From Chondrosia reniformis (taxonomy: Eukaryota; Porifera; Demospongiae; Chondrillida; Chondrillidae): DNA of 64,000 bases. The notes beneath the pieces were generated by a model that worked only from the letters and a program-made list of their open reading frames with translations, did no database searches and was not told where the DNA came from. The stretch is taken from assembly GCA_947172415.1 (NCBI GenBank), contig OX359192.1, forward strand, positions 7,116,401-7,180,400. Direction: 5' to 3'. The position numbers and the translations under genes were made by a program. Below are positions 49,355 to 61,390 of the stretch, piece by piece; the first letter of the stretch is position 1, and each line of letters begins with the position of its first letter.

Positions 49355-49573
49355 TAGTCAAATGAAACCAAATTCTTAAACATTTTGATAATCATACAAT
49401 TAACATCTTCAGTGCAATATGGCACAAACAAGGGTGAGTGGTTTATATGTAGAATGATGATGTAACAGGGACAGGAAGTATATAACTCTTTGGAAAGTCG
49501 TATTGCACTGAATATGGTAATTGTATGATTATTGAAACGTTTGTAAATTAAAGAATTTGGTTTCATTTGACTA
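49355..49573. mobile_element. MITE with long inverted ends
   Basis: The left end TAGTCAAATGAAACCAAATT and the right end, inverted, read the same. The match continues through AATAATCATACAATTA and TTCAGTGCAATA, so the inverted ends are about 75 bases with small gaps. The 219-base element has no reading frame of note. Confidence 0.85.
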
Positions 49574-49621
49574 TATTGTTATAATTTATATAATAATATT
49601 TAATTATACAGTATAGTTAGC

Positions 49622-49626
<5 letters not shown>

Positions 49627-49665
<39 letters not shown>
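49627..49665. repeat. (AT)n microsatellite
   Basis: About nineteen uninterrupted AT dinucleotides lie in the gap between the dynein and VWA genes. Confidence 0.95.
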
Positions 49666-49666
<1 letters not shown>

Positions 49667-50197
49667 TCCAATAGAAATGTGACCATTTACATGCATATGG
49701 ATGTATATGTTGGGTAGATGTACGTACAGAACGTATATTTATGCATACCGGTATTTTAATATAGTAACGCATCAATGATTATAATTGATTAATAGAATTG
49801 AAGCAGATGATATTATATGGTCATTTGGTAATATATGTAGCAATTTTGTTTAATTTGATACTGTGAGCAATGGCTTTATTTTCTGATCTTGTGAATATCG
49901 GAAGAATTCAAGTTTCTATATGTATGGAAGAGTAATGACATTCTTTAATTTGATAAAAACATTGATTATATAACTCTATATACGTACATATATATACGTT
50001 GCTATTATTATTATCATTATTATTATTATTATATATTTAAGTGTACCATGTGCAAAATACACACTAGGGCTATATGCCTCATGCAGCACTAACCAAAACG
50101 TTTGGAAATGAAAATAAAACCTTGTTAAATAGATTGCACATATATATACTACTGTTATGTGTGTCTGATAGCAGAATAAAGTAATTATGAACTAACT

Positions 50198-52927
50198 TCA
50201 ACCAGTATAGTCACAGCGGATACCATAATAGCCAGGAGGACATTTGCATTTTACATATTCTCTTCCAAAGGCTGTTATGTAAGTACAGGTCCCTCCATTT
50301 TGACATGGACAGCTCTTACCCTATAAAGTACAAAATAGCAAAACAAGTTAAGGGAACTTCATCATATATACACAATTCATTTCCAGGACCTATATCCTTT
50401 GAAACATATATATGACATTGTATATACAGATAAATATGTAGATAACTTACTGCAATGCTAGAGGGATAGTGCTTCTCTAAGAGGAGGGATCCACTAGCAC
50501 TAAAGATTTTAACAGTAATGATGAAGTCTCCAGGAGTTGCAGAACTGGAGATGGCAGCATTCACCTGAACAGTCAGAGAGCTGCTTTCAAGTAAACCCAT
50601 AACCACTGAGGGACTAACTACAACAGTAACATCAGAATTGTCAGTCTCCACAGCAATGTGTCCATTGAATGGGCAGCGATCAAACAGTGATTTGACCTTA
50701 AGGGTGAAGATGAAATTGTTAACAGCCGATCCTACAGCAAGATTGGTTGGAATTGACAAGGGAAGAAGTTGAACAGTGAACTCAGAAGGGTTGTAGTTCC
50801 TAAGTTTGTCAGCAGTGAATGTCACACCACCTGCTGTGTTGCCAACAAACTGAAGTTGAAAGGTTCCATTGGGCACTCTCATATAACCTTCAAATGGTGC
50901 TTTGCAATAAACTCTAGACAATGGAATTTGCTGATTAATGGTTCCATTAACAAGGACATTTAGATAGTTACCAGTAGAGGATAGGCCACTAACACCATCA
51001 CTGAATATGTAGAATTTGGAGTTGCAGTCTGGTGTAGGGACAGTCCCATACGCAAGCTTTTCTGCACCATATTTATCAGGATATGAAAACTGAATTTCAA
51101 ATGGAAATTTATTAGTGACTTTGATATCAGCAGTAACTGATCCAGTGACGCAGACTTTCCAAGTACCCTGGAGTGGTTCTTCATAAGAGTACAATTTATC
51201 ACTGCTAATTGTCTCGCTAGCAAGTGTAGCTCCCCTTGGATTTATGATTGTAATAGATCCAGACCCAGAGGGGGGTACAACAGCGATGACAATCAACTTG
51301 GTAGCATATTCTGTGATTTCAACATCTTGACATCCTGATGGAAGTGTAGATCTCTTTCCAGGGGAGCTTCCACAATTATTATACTGCAACACCGTTCCAG
51401 TCATTCCAAGGAAAGCATTAACAAACTCATTAAATGAAGTAGGGCTGTTTAACTCAACAGCAACTCCTAAACCCGTGCTATCTACTGCATGCATATAAGC
51501 ATAGTTTTGAATACAGGCGGTGTCAAGTGGTGTGCATGGATAAGCTCCAGGAGGATAAATCTGCCAAGATGGCATAAAGGCATGAAGAACAGTTTCTTTG
51601 GTGAACAAAACTGCTTCTACATTTGGTCCTAGTGTATAATCCTTTGCTACAGCATCTGTGAAGAGAATGTTGTGGTTTATTCCTGTTCCAGTGGTTGTTA
51701 TGGTATTGGTAGTTCTGAGGATTCCACCCATTCCATACTCAGGTAAATCTCCCCCTCCATTTGCTGTAATGGCATCCAAGTCAGTCAAGAAGTTGCTCAT
51801 ATCACTCACGCTGTGACTGTCGTACACATTTGGAGTGAAAATACTAGCAGCTAGCTCTGAATATATAGAAAAAGAAAAAGACCTAATGTTATTCTTGAAA
51901 ATTGTAACATGTACGTATTTATCTAGGCACCAAAATGCACACAAAACGTATAGCAAAACAAAACAGCAGTCATGGATATATATAAAGCTAACCATGAGGA
52001 AATGGTGTACTGAATTTTAAGTAACCTATAACTGTACACATCACTTCTACATGTTTAGACACATCATCCAAAAGTAAGAAAGGGTACTAGTGTAAATTAA
52101 TCATACTCTTAGTCATTAATGCGAAAATAACCATGCCATGGCATAAACGGCCATAGGTATATACAGTGGAATTGGCTCTGGCTTACGGTTGAAGTTACCC
52201 CATTAATATTGGTATTAGTACGTATTACATGTATACTTCATGAATATTTGGTCTTACCTGGGTCATTGAATGTGGCCAAAATGTATTGAGCAGGAACGTT
52301 CCTCTCTGATTTGATGAATGAACGGACCAAACATTTTACATCTTCTATTTCAGAACTCATACTACCAGTGTCATCAATAGTGAAGGCAATGGTGTAGTCA
52401 AAACCAATTCCAAATATCAATCCAAAGTCTAGTGCACTAATGCTGTTATAGAATAAAGTAATAGGAGAGAGCTGTCGCTTTTTAACTGGAGCAGTTTTAC
52501 TAATGCACAATATCTCAGCATATGTTTCTCTCATCGTTGCAATATCTTTATCTTCAGAAGCCTTCTCAAATTTAGCGCGAAGGTAAGGAAAAACATGTTC
52601 ACTCACTGGTGTTGGCCCATAGCATGATGCCAGAAACATTTCAACTATTTCTTCAAATGCAGCAAAAAAATTGGCTCTATTGTCAGGAGTATCAGTCTTA
52701 TCTCCAAGAATGGCAAGTATATCCTCATAAAGAGCTTCTGGTGTGGAGGCAGATATGGACCCACGACCTATATGCCCAATGCTTACAGCCACTTCTTCAA
52801 TAGTAGATACTTCAGCTTCAGCTTCCTCCCTCAGATATTCACCAAGGGCAGGAGGGCAAATTGGTGGTGAGACTCCATGAGATGTTGCTAGGAGACTGCA
52901 CACCAGCAAGGGAATAAGTAGATTCAT
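50198..52927 (-). CDS. Secreted protein with VWA domain and C-terminal EGF-like domain
   Basis: Three exons (52927-52258, 51856-50451, 50320-50198) join in frame to give 732 residues. An N-terminal signal peptide (MNLLIPLLVCSLLATSHG) is followed by a region of unknown fold (residues 20-180). A von Willebrand A domain follows, with the metal site DDTGSMSSEI at about residue 190 and GGGDLPEYG some 75 residues on, as in the hemicentin/VWA7 type. Beta-rich modules then run to about residue 690; they lack repeated cysteine patterns. A single EGF-like domain ends the chain (CPCQNGGTC, CKCPPGYYGIRC). Role: probably extracellular matrix or cell-surface adhesion; that is inference from the domains. 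The open frame continues past the 50451 donor, but the donor GCA/GTAAGT and the EGF exon make splicing more likely. I do not recognise a named orthologue. Confidence 0.82.
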
Positions 52928-53129
52928 TTCTCTTTTGAAGAGTCGTCCTTATTTGGTATAATTGGCTTGGCTTGCTTCTTAATGTTTGACTTATACCTTC
53001 TTGAGCTGGTTCCTCAAGTGATGCTTGCTGCAGACAGTTTTTCCTTTTATACTCACTGCACAGATTAATAAATACCACTATATCAGGGATTAGTAAAAAC
53101 CACTTTACAGTATACATTCAGAATAGGTG

Positions 53130-53957
53130 TTAACATCACCAGCTGGGGTGAGGTTGGTTGCAAGGGCTCCCAACATAGGTATACCTTGGACTATAGCTTC
53201 AATCAAAGTGCACATCTAACTCAATATATTGCTACTTTTAGGAATAAGTACATGTATAATCTACAATTATTATAATAAGCATTGTGTATCATGTATGGAA
53301 AGGTACGTAGTTAATTCCACAAAGCGTGTGCAAAGATTATATGATGAAATTTGATGACACAATTATGCTGTGATATAATCACTGGATAGTATCAGAGAGT
53401 ACGGTAGTACTCTCTAAGTAGGAATGGCCGGAAAAAAAATGGCCGCCCTATCCAAATGTATTAGCAATCAACACCTCATAAATCGCCAACGAAGCGATTT
53501 TCGGTTATATTCGGTTATTTGCAGCGATTAATGCACGCTTTCCTAAATGCCAAAATATGTTTCGACGCTCTACACGCTCTATAGCGTTCAAAAAGCGGCT
53601 AACTAGGAATAGACCCACTTCCAAAATTCATTTTTTCTTCTTCTTCTTCTTCTTCTTCTTCTTCTTTTATTGAATAGACTAGCGCTAATATGCGAACTTA
53701 TGCGGGCACGTACTAGTTATAAATCGTCATAAATATTTCGGAGCTAGGGAATAGACAGCCATAAATCTGAATGCGCTCTACAATAAGCATGTTAATTGTG
53801 AAGAGCGAAAATTGTGGTCTTCTCGGACGCCATTTTTTAATTAAGAGATCATGGTTTTCGGCATATTTCTCTTGTCTAAGACGTTATTTTGAGATCTTCG
53901 CCAAGAAAACTTTCAAATCAATTTAAAACTAGTAATATTAAGAGGAAAAAGGGGGAA
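53130..53957. other. Non-coding region with a CpG-richer patch and (CTT)n
   Basis: No gene is seen. Bases 53419-53935 contain many more CG dinucleotides than the surroundings (for example GCGATTTTCGG, TTTCGACGCTC, TAGCGCTAATATGCG). They include a (CTT)n run at 53635-53664 and a small hairpin AGAGTACGGTAGTACTCT at 53396-53414. The patch could be an old element or the upstream part of the palindrome-bearing element that follows. Confidence 0.5.
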
Positions 53958-54338
53958 TACAAGTAAATAAAAAACATTTACAAAAATGATGTTAGAAGTA
54001 GGAATGGTAGTGTTCACTAATACATCTGCAAAAAGTATCGAAACAAGACACTGATTATATGATAAGGCTAATCATACAGAAGTTGCATATATACTAAAAT
54101 TTAAGTAAATTAACCATACACTTCTGTGTTTGGGCGCACCATTCCTACTTAAGGTTAGTGCGCCCAAACACAGAAGTGTATGGTTAATTTACTTAAATTT
54201 TAGTATATATGCAATTTCTGTATGATTAGCCTTATCATATAATCAGTGTCTTGTTTCGATACTTTTTGCAGATGTATTAGTGAACACTACCATTCCTACT
54301 TCTAACATCATTTTTGTAAATGTTTTTTATTTACTTGT
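53958..54338. repeat. 380 bp near-perfect palindrome (inverted repeat, 18 bp spacer)
   Basis: The arms at 53958-54139 and 54158-54338 are reverse complements with only a few mismatches or single-base gaps. Matching blocks include AAGTAAATAAAAAACATTTA, GATGTTAGAAGTAGGAATGG, AGTGTTCACTAATACATCTG, GATTATATGATAAGGCTAAT and GTGTTTGGGCGCAC. The short spacer contains ATTCCTACTTAAGG, which itself resembles an arm segment. A diverged single arm occurs at 49018-49190. Confidence 0.95.
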
Positions 54339-54639
54339 TATACCAAAGACTTACCTTGGTCAGTGGCTAAAGTCCAATTCAATGGTTCTGAGGTCCTCTT
54401 CAGCAACTGATGGCCAAGTGAAATCATACACACACCGCAGAGTTAATAATCACATTACTGTGTACATTTTAATTATTGATGCTATGGAGAGACAGGTACT
54501 TAAATGTGTGATTGTAGAGCATTGGTTAGGAAAGTGTGGGTAATAGAGAGGAGGTGTCTGCTGAAATGGGTTCACTTAATATGTATTAGATAATGTGCTT
54601 GTAATATGAATATTATATGACATTGAATGATCCGTTTAA

Positions 54640-55588
54640 ATGGCGGATTCTTCGAAGCGTTCGAAAGCGAAACTCAATAAAACGTCGATAGAACAAGGCG
54701 GAGCTCGATCTGATGTCGCAGTGACGAAGAAGATACCCAGATCGAAGTGTTTCTGTAAAGAGAAAGCAGAAGAAGATGCCGTAGTCTGTGAAGCGTGTGG
54801 AAGATGGGTTCACTATAGTTGCGTAGGGCTGTCAGCCGCAATCATAGAATCGATGGAGGAGGAATACCCTTATTACTGTCCACAGTGTTCTTTTGGACGA
54901 CTATACACGTTAGAAAAGGATATGAAAGAAATAAAGAACGAAATGGCCCACCTGAGGAAAGAAAATCGGGAGCTGAGAGAACAGTTAGGTGAGTTGGCAG
55001 ACATGGATCCAGACTCTCTGGCGATTGAGTCTACTGAGGTAAATGCTAACGCTGTCCCCCATGAAAATGATGAAGCAAGTAGGCCTACATACTCAGCCAC
55101 GCTAAAACGGGGTTTAGCCAGCCAAGTAGTCAAAATTAATGAATCTATTAAGAAAATTGAGCGTATGCAGGAAAGAAAGGAGAAAAAACCCAATCTAATA
55201 TTCGGTAATATGCCGGAAGAGGGGGGTAATGACCTAGCAAACATTCAAAACCTGATCAACAATAAGATGAAGTGTAGGGATATTGAAATTAAGGAAGTAA
55301 AGAGAATAGGTAGAAGGAATGAGGATAGGCATAGGTTACTGTGTGTCAGATTGAACTCTCTGAGGGATAAACTGAATATTTTGAAACAGGGTAAAGCTCT
55401 TAAGGGAGGGTCGATTTTCGTGACAGAAGATCTCACAAAAGAAGAAAGACTTAAGAAAAAAGACTTATTAATAGAAGTGAAGAAAATAAGAGGAGGGCAA
55501 GTTTGCTAAAATTATATGGAGAAGAGATGAAATGCAGTTGATCTCAGGAGATTTTAGACCGAGAATGACCTCAACCTCTACTGATTAG
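54640..55588 (+). pseudogene. LINE ORF1: PHD finger and coiled-coil protein (frameshifted near the end)
   Basis: ORF1 proteins of CR1-type LINEs coat the element RNA. Here the start MADSSKRSKAKLN is followed by a C4HC3 PHD finger (CFC, CEAC, HYSC, CPQC; residues about 38-85), a Glu/Lys-rich coiled coil (about 90-130) and an RNA-binding-like region (about 185-285). The open frame stops at 55509. The neighbouring frame continues with FAKIIWRRDEMQL to a stop at 55586-55588, so one base appears to be lost or gained near 55490. Neither part looks like a host gene. Confidence 0.82.
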
Positions 55589-55627
55589 GGGTTAGGCCAG
55601 GCTGGGCAGAACTTAAGGTTTAGAAAT

Positions 55628-58600
55628 ATGTATAACATGAATCTTAAAATAATTCAGTGGAATATAGCAGGATGGGGTAGAAACAAAGACTTGAAAGCTA
55701 AGATATTAAAGAATATACAACCTGATATAGCTATAATCTGTGAAACCTGGTTGATGAACCAGGATGTGATCTTAATTGACGGGTACACTTGGATAGGTAA
55801 AAATAGACTTAATTTAAACAAAAGAGCGAAACGGGGATCGGGTGGAGTTGGTTTTCTAATTTCAGATAGGATCTTTGATACCTATAAGATAAATACAATG
55901 GATGTAAATATGGAGGACATTATGGTGATTTCTATTCAAAGAAAGAGAGATAAATTTGATCCACCTAGACTTGTGATAGGCAGTTGTTATATATCACCTG
56001 AAAGTCATCTCATAATGTAAATGTTGAAAATGTGCTTGATAAAATTGGGTGTTGTTTAGATAATATTAATGAACAAGTTCCAGTACTACTAGTTGGGGAT
56101 TTCAACGCTAGGACGGCAAGCTTAGAGGATGGTATGGGACTTGAAGATTATCCTTGTAGACATAATGTAGATGCAGAGAAAAATTCATGGGGGATGGCAC
56201 TAATTGACTTTCTTAAAGTAAACAAGTTAGGAATAGTTAATGGAAGAATTACTTGTGGTCTCAATAATTACACTTGCATATCTAGCAGGGGGTGCTCAGT
56301 AGTAGATTATTTTATAGGTAACCATATTGCTATAAAGTGTATAAACAAATTTAGTGTAACAACAATGGTTGATTTAATTAAAAAATTTAACTTGTATGTT
56401 ACGCACCCCTCTGATCATAGTATTCTTTCAGTTGATATAGACATATCCCAACTATGTTCTATTAACCAAAGACACACTAGCAACTTTGATTCATTGTCAA
56501 ATAACGAGCCAAAATTTAATTGGGAAAAGATACCTAATGATTTCATGAATAGTGACGACATAAAAGAAAAAATACATAAGTGCATGGAAAAGATAACTAA
56601 TTTGATGTATTGTGAGGAAATCTCTCAAAAGGTCTTAGATGAGGTGTATGCCACCTTCATTGAAATACTAACAGAGGAAATTAACCTAAAAATTCCTAAA
56701 ATAAAGTGTGGAATAAAAAATAATTGCAATTTTAGAAGGAGTCCTAGTAGAAAATGGTGGAGTAAGGAGCTATATAATATGAAAAAAGAGATGATGAAAA
56801 ATGAAAAAGAGTGGCTAAGATGCCATCATAAAGATTTAAAAAAAGAGCTTAGAAAATCATACATTTCGGCTAGGAATAAATATAAGAAAGCAATAAGGAA
56901 ACAGAAATCAGTATTTGTATATAAGAAAAATATTGAGTCAGAAAAGTTGCTAAATAGTGATCCTAGATTGTTTTGGAAGAGAATAAATAAGAGTAAGAAG
57001 CATAAGGTTGTGATTAATAGACTTAAGTATAGACAGAAAGTAGTTACAAGTAAGAATGAAGTAATAAAATGTCTAGTTAGCCATTTTAAGGATACACTTA
57101 ATTCTTATGATAGTGGTAGTCAGGAAATGGGTCTGTTAAAAAATAATATCCTCCCTGAACACCAAGAGATAGCACCAGACATTTTGGATAGGAAAATAAG
57201 TCTCCTAGAGGTACAGCAAGCAGTATATTCCCTTAAATCATATAAATCCTTCGGACATGATAGGGTACCTGGAGAAGCTTTAAAAAATAATTTAACGATT
57301 CAATTTTTGGCGGCTTTTTTCGATCTATGTTTGGAAAAATCACTTAGTCCATTAGAATGGAGAAAGAGTATAATTATTCCTATTCCTAAAAGTAACAATT
57401 GTATAGAAACTAATAATCTTAGAGGCATTTCCCTAGTATCGGTAGTGTATAAAGTATACTGTTCAATTCTTAATCATAGGCTAACTGAGTGGCTTCAATT
57501 AACTAATTCATTAAATGAAGTACAAAGTGGTTTTCGACCCGGTAGGTCCTGTATGGACAATATTTTTACTCTTACTAATGTGATACACAGTAAATTGTTG
57601 GATGGAAAGGAGTGCTTTGTGGCTTTTATTGACTTAAGGAAAGCTTTTGACTCGGTAGACAGAAGACTGCTATGGCAGAAGTTGCTGGGAATTGGCATCT
57701 CTGGTAAAATGACTAGTATATTGAGAAACTTATATGAAGAGACATCATGTTGTATCAAGATAGACAATGATAAAAGTGACTTCTTCCCTGTAAATCAGGG
57801 GGTAAGGCAAGGTTGCATCTTGTCTCCTCTGTTATTTAATCTTTTTATAGATGATTTATGTAATGACTTGCAATCTGATCTTGGAATTCAGCTAGGGGAG
57901 TTTCTATTCAATTGTTTATTATATGCTGACGATTTGGCCTTAATGGCCGATAATGAAAAAGCACTGCAGATTCTCCTACAAAGGGTAGGAGACTGGTGCA
58001 ATAAGAATTTATTGAATATTAATAATCAAAAGTCAGCAATTGTACATTTTAGAAATAAGAAGGCTCCAATTTGCAATTTTCAGTTTTCCATGAATGGAAA
58101 GCCAATTAGAATTCAAAATGAGTACAAGTACCTCGGGGTAGTCATTGATGAACATCTCGATTTTGAGAAGATGGGCAATGTGAATCTTGAGAAAGCCAAA
58201 AGAGCATTTAATACAATTAAACAGGAATGGTACAGGAATGGAGAAATGAGTCCAGTCATATTCAAGAAGGTTATATCCACTTGCATATTTCCAATTTTTG
58301 ATTATGGCTGTCCCCAATGGAGCATGTTTGTAATGAGATTAACTAAGGAGGCTTTAAACCTCAAGATTGCAAGATTTTTCTAGGGAGTGTCTAGATTACA
58401 CCCCATACCTGCCCTAGAAAATAATATGGGCTGGAGAAGTGCCTCAGAAAGACAATTAGTACAAGCAGTACTATTTTTTAGAAAGGTATCCATCATGGAA
58501 TCAAACAGATTGTGTTATATGATACTACAATATATGAAGAGGAGAAATAACCCCAGAAGTTGGTGGGGTAAGATGAAAGATAAATTATCTGAATTGAGTA

Positions 58601-59111
58601 TACCTGTTGATTATTTATTAAATCACCAATTCAATGAAGTCAAGTATGTTATCAATCAGAAAGTGATGGTACAAGAGCAACAAAGATGGACCAATGAGGT
58701 GCAGAAAAAGCCTAAGCTCAATTTTTATCAAAAAAATTTTGGTTTCAGATCCCTCCCCATAGCTGATCAGATTAATTTGAGACAGGTTCGCAGTTTTTGT
58801 GTAACCTAATAGGTGGCACTTTGCCAATCAGGGAAGAAACTGGGAGATTCTCTAATGAGGCTAGAGAAGACAGATGGTGCAGAATTTGTAGTAATTTCTC
58901 AGAGATTGAGGACACTATCCATTTCCTAGCAATTTGTCCCCAACTGTCTGATAGTAGGCAAGCGATCCTGAGGTCCCTGCAGTGGGATGGCACTTCCTTT
59001 TCATCCAGCGAACACCTAGCTGTGTGCTTGGCTGCAGCTGGTGTGTCGGATGAGTCAGTGGCTATGCGGTTAAGGGCGTTTTATAAAGTAAGGTGCGATA
59101 TAGGAGAATGA
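55628..59111 (+). pseudogene. LINE ORF2: endonuclease and reverse transcriptase (broken)
   Basis: ORF2 nicks target DNA and copies the element RNA. The endonuclease part runs from 55643 (IIQWNIAGWG, ICETW) to about 56440 (LLVGDFNAR, HPSDHSI), with a frame change at about 56018 beside a stop. The reverse transcriptase follows (57350-58380): IIPIPKSNN, GFRPGRSCMDN, FIDLRKAFDSVD, GVRQGCILSP and the catalytic LLYADDLAL. An in-frame TAG at 58381 is followed by the same frame to about 58797, where a second shift moves the C-terminal part (CRIC...H....C zinc finger, about 58879-58938) into another frame ending at 59111. The catalytic motifs are intact, which points to fairly recent decay. Confidence 0.85.
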
Positions 59112-59990
59112 GGATATAATACTTAAATTGATTTAATACAAGCTCCCTCCGGTACCATATGCATGGTGACAAGAATGTAGATAGGTAGGCATGCAGTAAT
59201 TTTAATATATGCATATCATTTATGATGACTCTTTAAAGTAATTTATTGATGAATTGATGCATGAGACTACTACATGCAATAGGGTAATTCAAGATAAGAG
59301 GTTAGACTGTTATACATTTAGAATTTAGGTAGGTGTACACGTAGATGATCCTCTGGGTATTAGTTTATTTTATTTGTATTGTACTCTTATCTGTATACAC
59401 AATGACCTGTATCCTCAGCAGACCCATTTAGGACGATTTAGGCTTGAGAACATTGGAGTGTTGATAGTACCTTACTATATGGTGTCAATTTTCCGATAAA
59501 TGTGTCAGATATATATATTCCAGTCATCAATAGAGACCCAAGTCCATATGCATGCAATTGCAAGAAATCAAGGAAGAGATATAGTAATATTGATTGAAAC
59601 TCTGTAGATGTACATGTAGCTTCGATTCTGATCTGTGTTATGGTATTTTAACTGACCCTTGTATTTTATATTTTATAGTGACTCATGGGCCCAGTCTGGC
59701 CTAGTGCATACATCATATTTTGATTTGCACGTGTCACTCTAATAAATGTTATTATTATTATGAATTGTGTCATTTTGTTCTATTAAATGTACACCATTTA
59801 GATTATGAAATTGACTTACATGCATATAAACATTAATTAGAAGTCTAGATAAAAATTAAGATTGTAAATGGCAGCACTTTAATATCTAGGTGCTAGGTGT
59901 TTAACCAGGCGTTATTAATAATTTTTTGTGAGGATCAGCTACAGTAAACTATGCATATATACCACTGCCTTTACTTCAAACACCTAATGC

Positions 59991-61290
59991 GTGTATATAT
60001 CGATGATGAATACTTGTAAAATATGGCGTAGCTTTAGAGGAACGTTAATCATCTCAAGGAATATGGCTAATCGAGAAGCAGCAGATCTGCAAGAATCTAA
60101 AACAGTGACGAAAGTGGTGGAAGGTAGAGCTACCATAGTATTTCCAAGCAAAAACGAAGTATTTTACAACCCAGTACAAGAATTTAATAGAGATTTGAGG
60201 TGCATCGCGATCGGTGCATATATAGGAAGGCACCTCGTATGACTTCTTTTTGTTATATAATCATCTCGATAGTGTTGCTGTTTTGAGACACTTTATTGGG
60301 AAATGGTGGAAAGCTCCAATTCCTAAGCGTGAGTCTTTTAAATTACAAAACTAATATTATGTTACTCGACTGTTGCTATGCCTTGTTATTCAAAAGAGTG
60401 GAGAAAACAAGAGAAAGCACCAACTACAGACACTGAAATTGGTATATTTCAGCAACAGAGCTCGAAAATGGAGGATTCAGAATCTGATAAATTGAGAGGA
60501 GAAGACATGGAAGATGAGAGTAGTAAGAACTGGTCTTAAGCAAGTGTGCATAGATACTGTTGTTGTAATGCATTGTATGCATCTAGGAAGAGAAAAAGAT
60601 ATCTCAAAATCAGACAAAGACATAAGAATCCTTGAAGCGTTATCTGCTACTGGTTTAAGGTCCCTGCGATATGCTCTAGAGGTGCCAGACTTGAGGGAAG
60701 TGATTGCCAATGACATTAGTCTGGTAGCTTTTGAAGCAATTCAGAGAAATATTAACTTTAATCAATTATCTGGAAAGGTCACAGCACACTGTGAAGATGC
60801 AAGGTAGGACTTGTCTGAATTATGTTAGATCCGAAGATATTTAAATTGAAGTTTTATAGTTATCACTATTTACTTTTCTTTGGGATTTGTCCTTACAGTA
60901 TTTATATGTACAAGTGTCGAAACATTGGTCAACAATTTACTGTTGTTGATTTGGATCCTTATGGTTCAGTGGCCATTTTTTTAGATCCAGCTGTGCAGGC
61001 AACAGAAGATGGAGGTACGTATACACACAAACCTGTATCATAAACTGTACTAGGTAGACTCTCAGAGGGGTTAGATCAGGCAATACTTGTATGTATGTAT
61101 GTATGTATGTATGTATGTATGTATGTATGTATGTATGTATGAAAATCTAATATACCAATATACCACCATATATGTAGGCTTGTTGTGTGTAACTTGCACT
61201 GACACTGCTGTGCTCTGCGGTACTCACTTTGAAGCATGTTTTGCCAAATATGGAAGTATGCCCATCAAAGCCAAACACTGTCATGAAATG
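59991..61290 (+). CDS. TRMT1: TRMT1, tRNA (guanine-26) N2-dimethyltransferase, 5' half only
   Basis: TRMT1 uses S-adenosylmethionine to dimethylate G26 of cytosolic and mitochondrial tRNAs. Exon 1 (59991 or 60003 to 60199) has a basic, Arg/Ser-containing leader ([17 protein letters not shown]) like a mitochondrial signal, then [20 protein letters not shown]. Upstream middle exons (about 60280-60520) are short and poorly defined. The next exon (about 60590-60803) has [19 protein letters not shown] and [14 protein letters not shown], part of the methyl-donor binding fold. The exon at about 60920-61014 has VVDLDPYGS, the catalytic D-P-Y motif. The exon at 61178-61290 has [12 protein letters not shown] and [14 protein letters not shown]. 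After this donor the expected C-terminal half is absent, and a copy of dynein sequence begins at 61391. The gene is therefore truncated, interrupted or misassembled here. Confidence 0.85.
61088..61142. repeat. (GTAT)n microsatellite in a TRMT1 intron
   Basis: About thirteen GTAT units lie between the TRMT1 exons ending near 61014 and starting near 61178. Confidence 0.95.
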
Positions 61291-61390
61291 GTTAGTTCTA
61301 TTCTCATTTGGTAGCATCTGAAGATGAGTACTTTTAAACTTTTTTATTTACATCAATTGGATATGAGTCTGTTTGTGTGTATACACATAT

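Larger units (their letters stand above)
48938..50197. other. Convergent intergenic region between dynein and the VWA gene
   Basis: No gene is seen in these 1.26 kb. In order they hold the dynein polyadenylation signal (49013-49018), a diverged relative of the palindrome arm (49018-49190), a MITE (49355-49573), an (AT)n run (49627-49665) and an AT-rich stretch with (ATT)n near 50005-50032. Confidence 0.7.
54600..59760 (+). mobile_element. Non-LTR retrotransposon (LINE, CR1/Jockey-type), decayed
   Basis: The element has ORF1 with a PHD finger and coiled coil, ORF2 with an APE-type endonuclease, reverse transcriptase and terminal zinc finger, a 3' untranslated tail of about 650 bases and an end near 59740-59760 in a short ATT repeat. 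At least two frameshifts and one nonsense codon in ORF2 and one frameshift in ORF1 show that it is inactive. Its 5' boundary is uncertain, because no promoter or target duplication could be identified. Base composition is close to the host. Confidence 0.88.

Noticed and set aside
49680..50100. Possible gene in the AT-rich gap after the (AT)n run
   Set aside because: No frame over 60 residues with homology and no splice-linked exons seen.
54340..54600. Short plus-strand frame between palindrome and LINE as a gene
   Set aside because: No recognisable domain or splice context; may be LINE 5' untranslated sequence or unique spacer.
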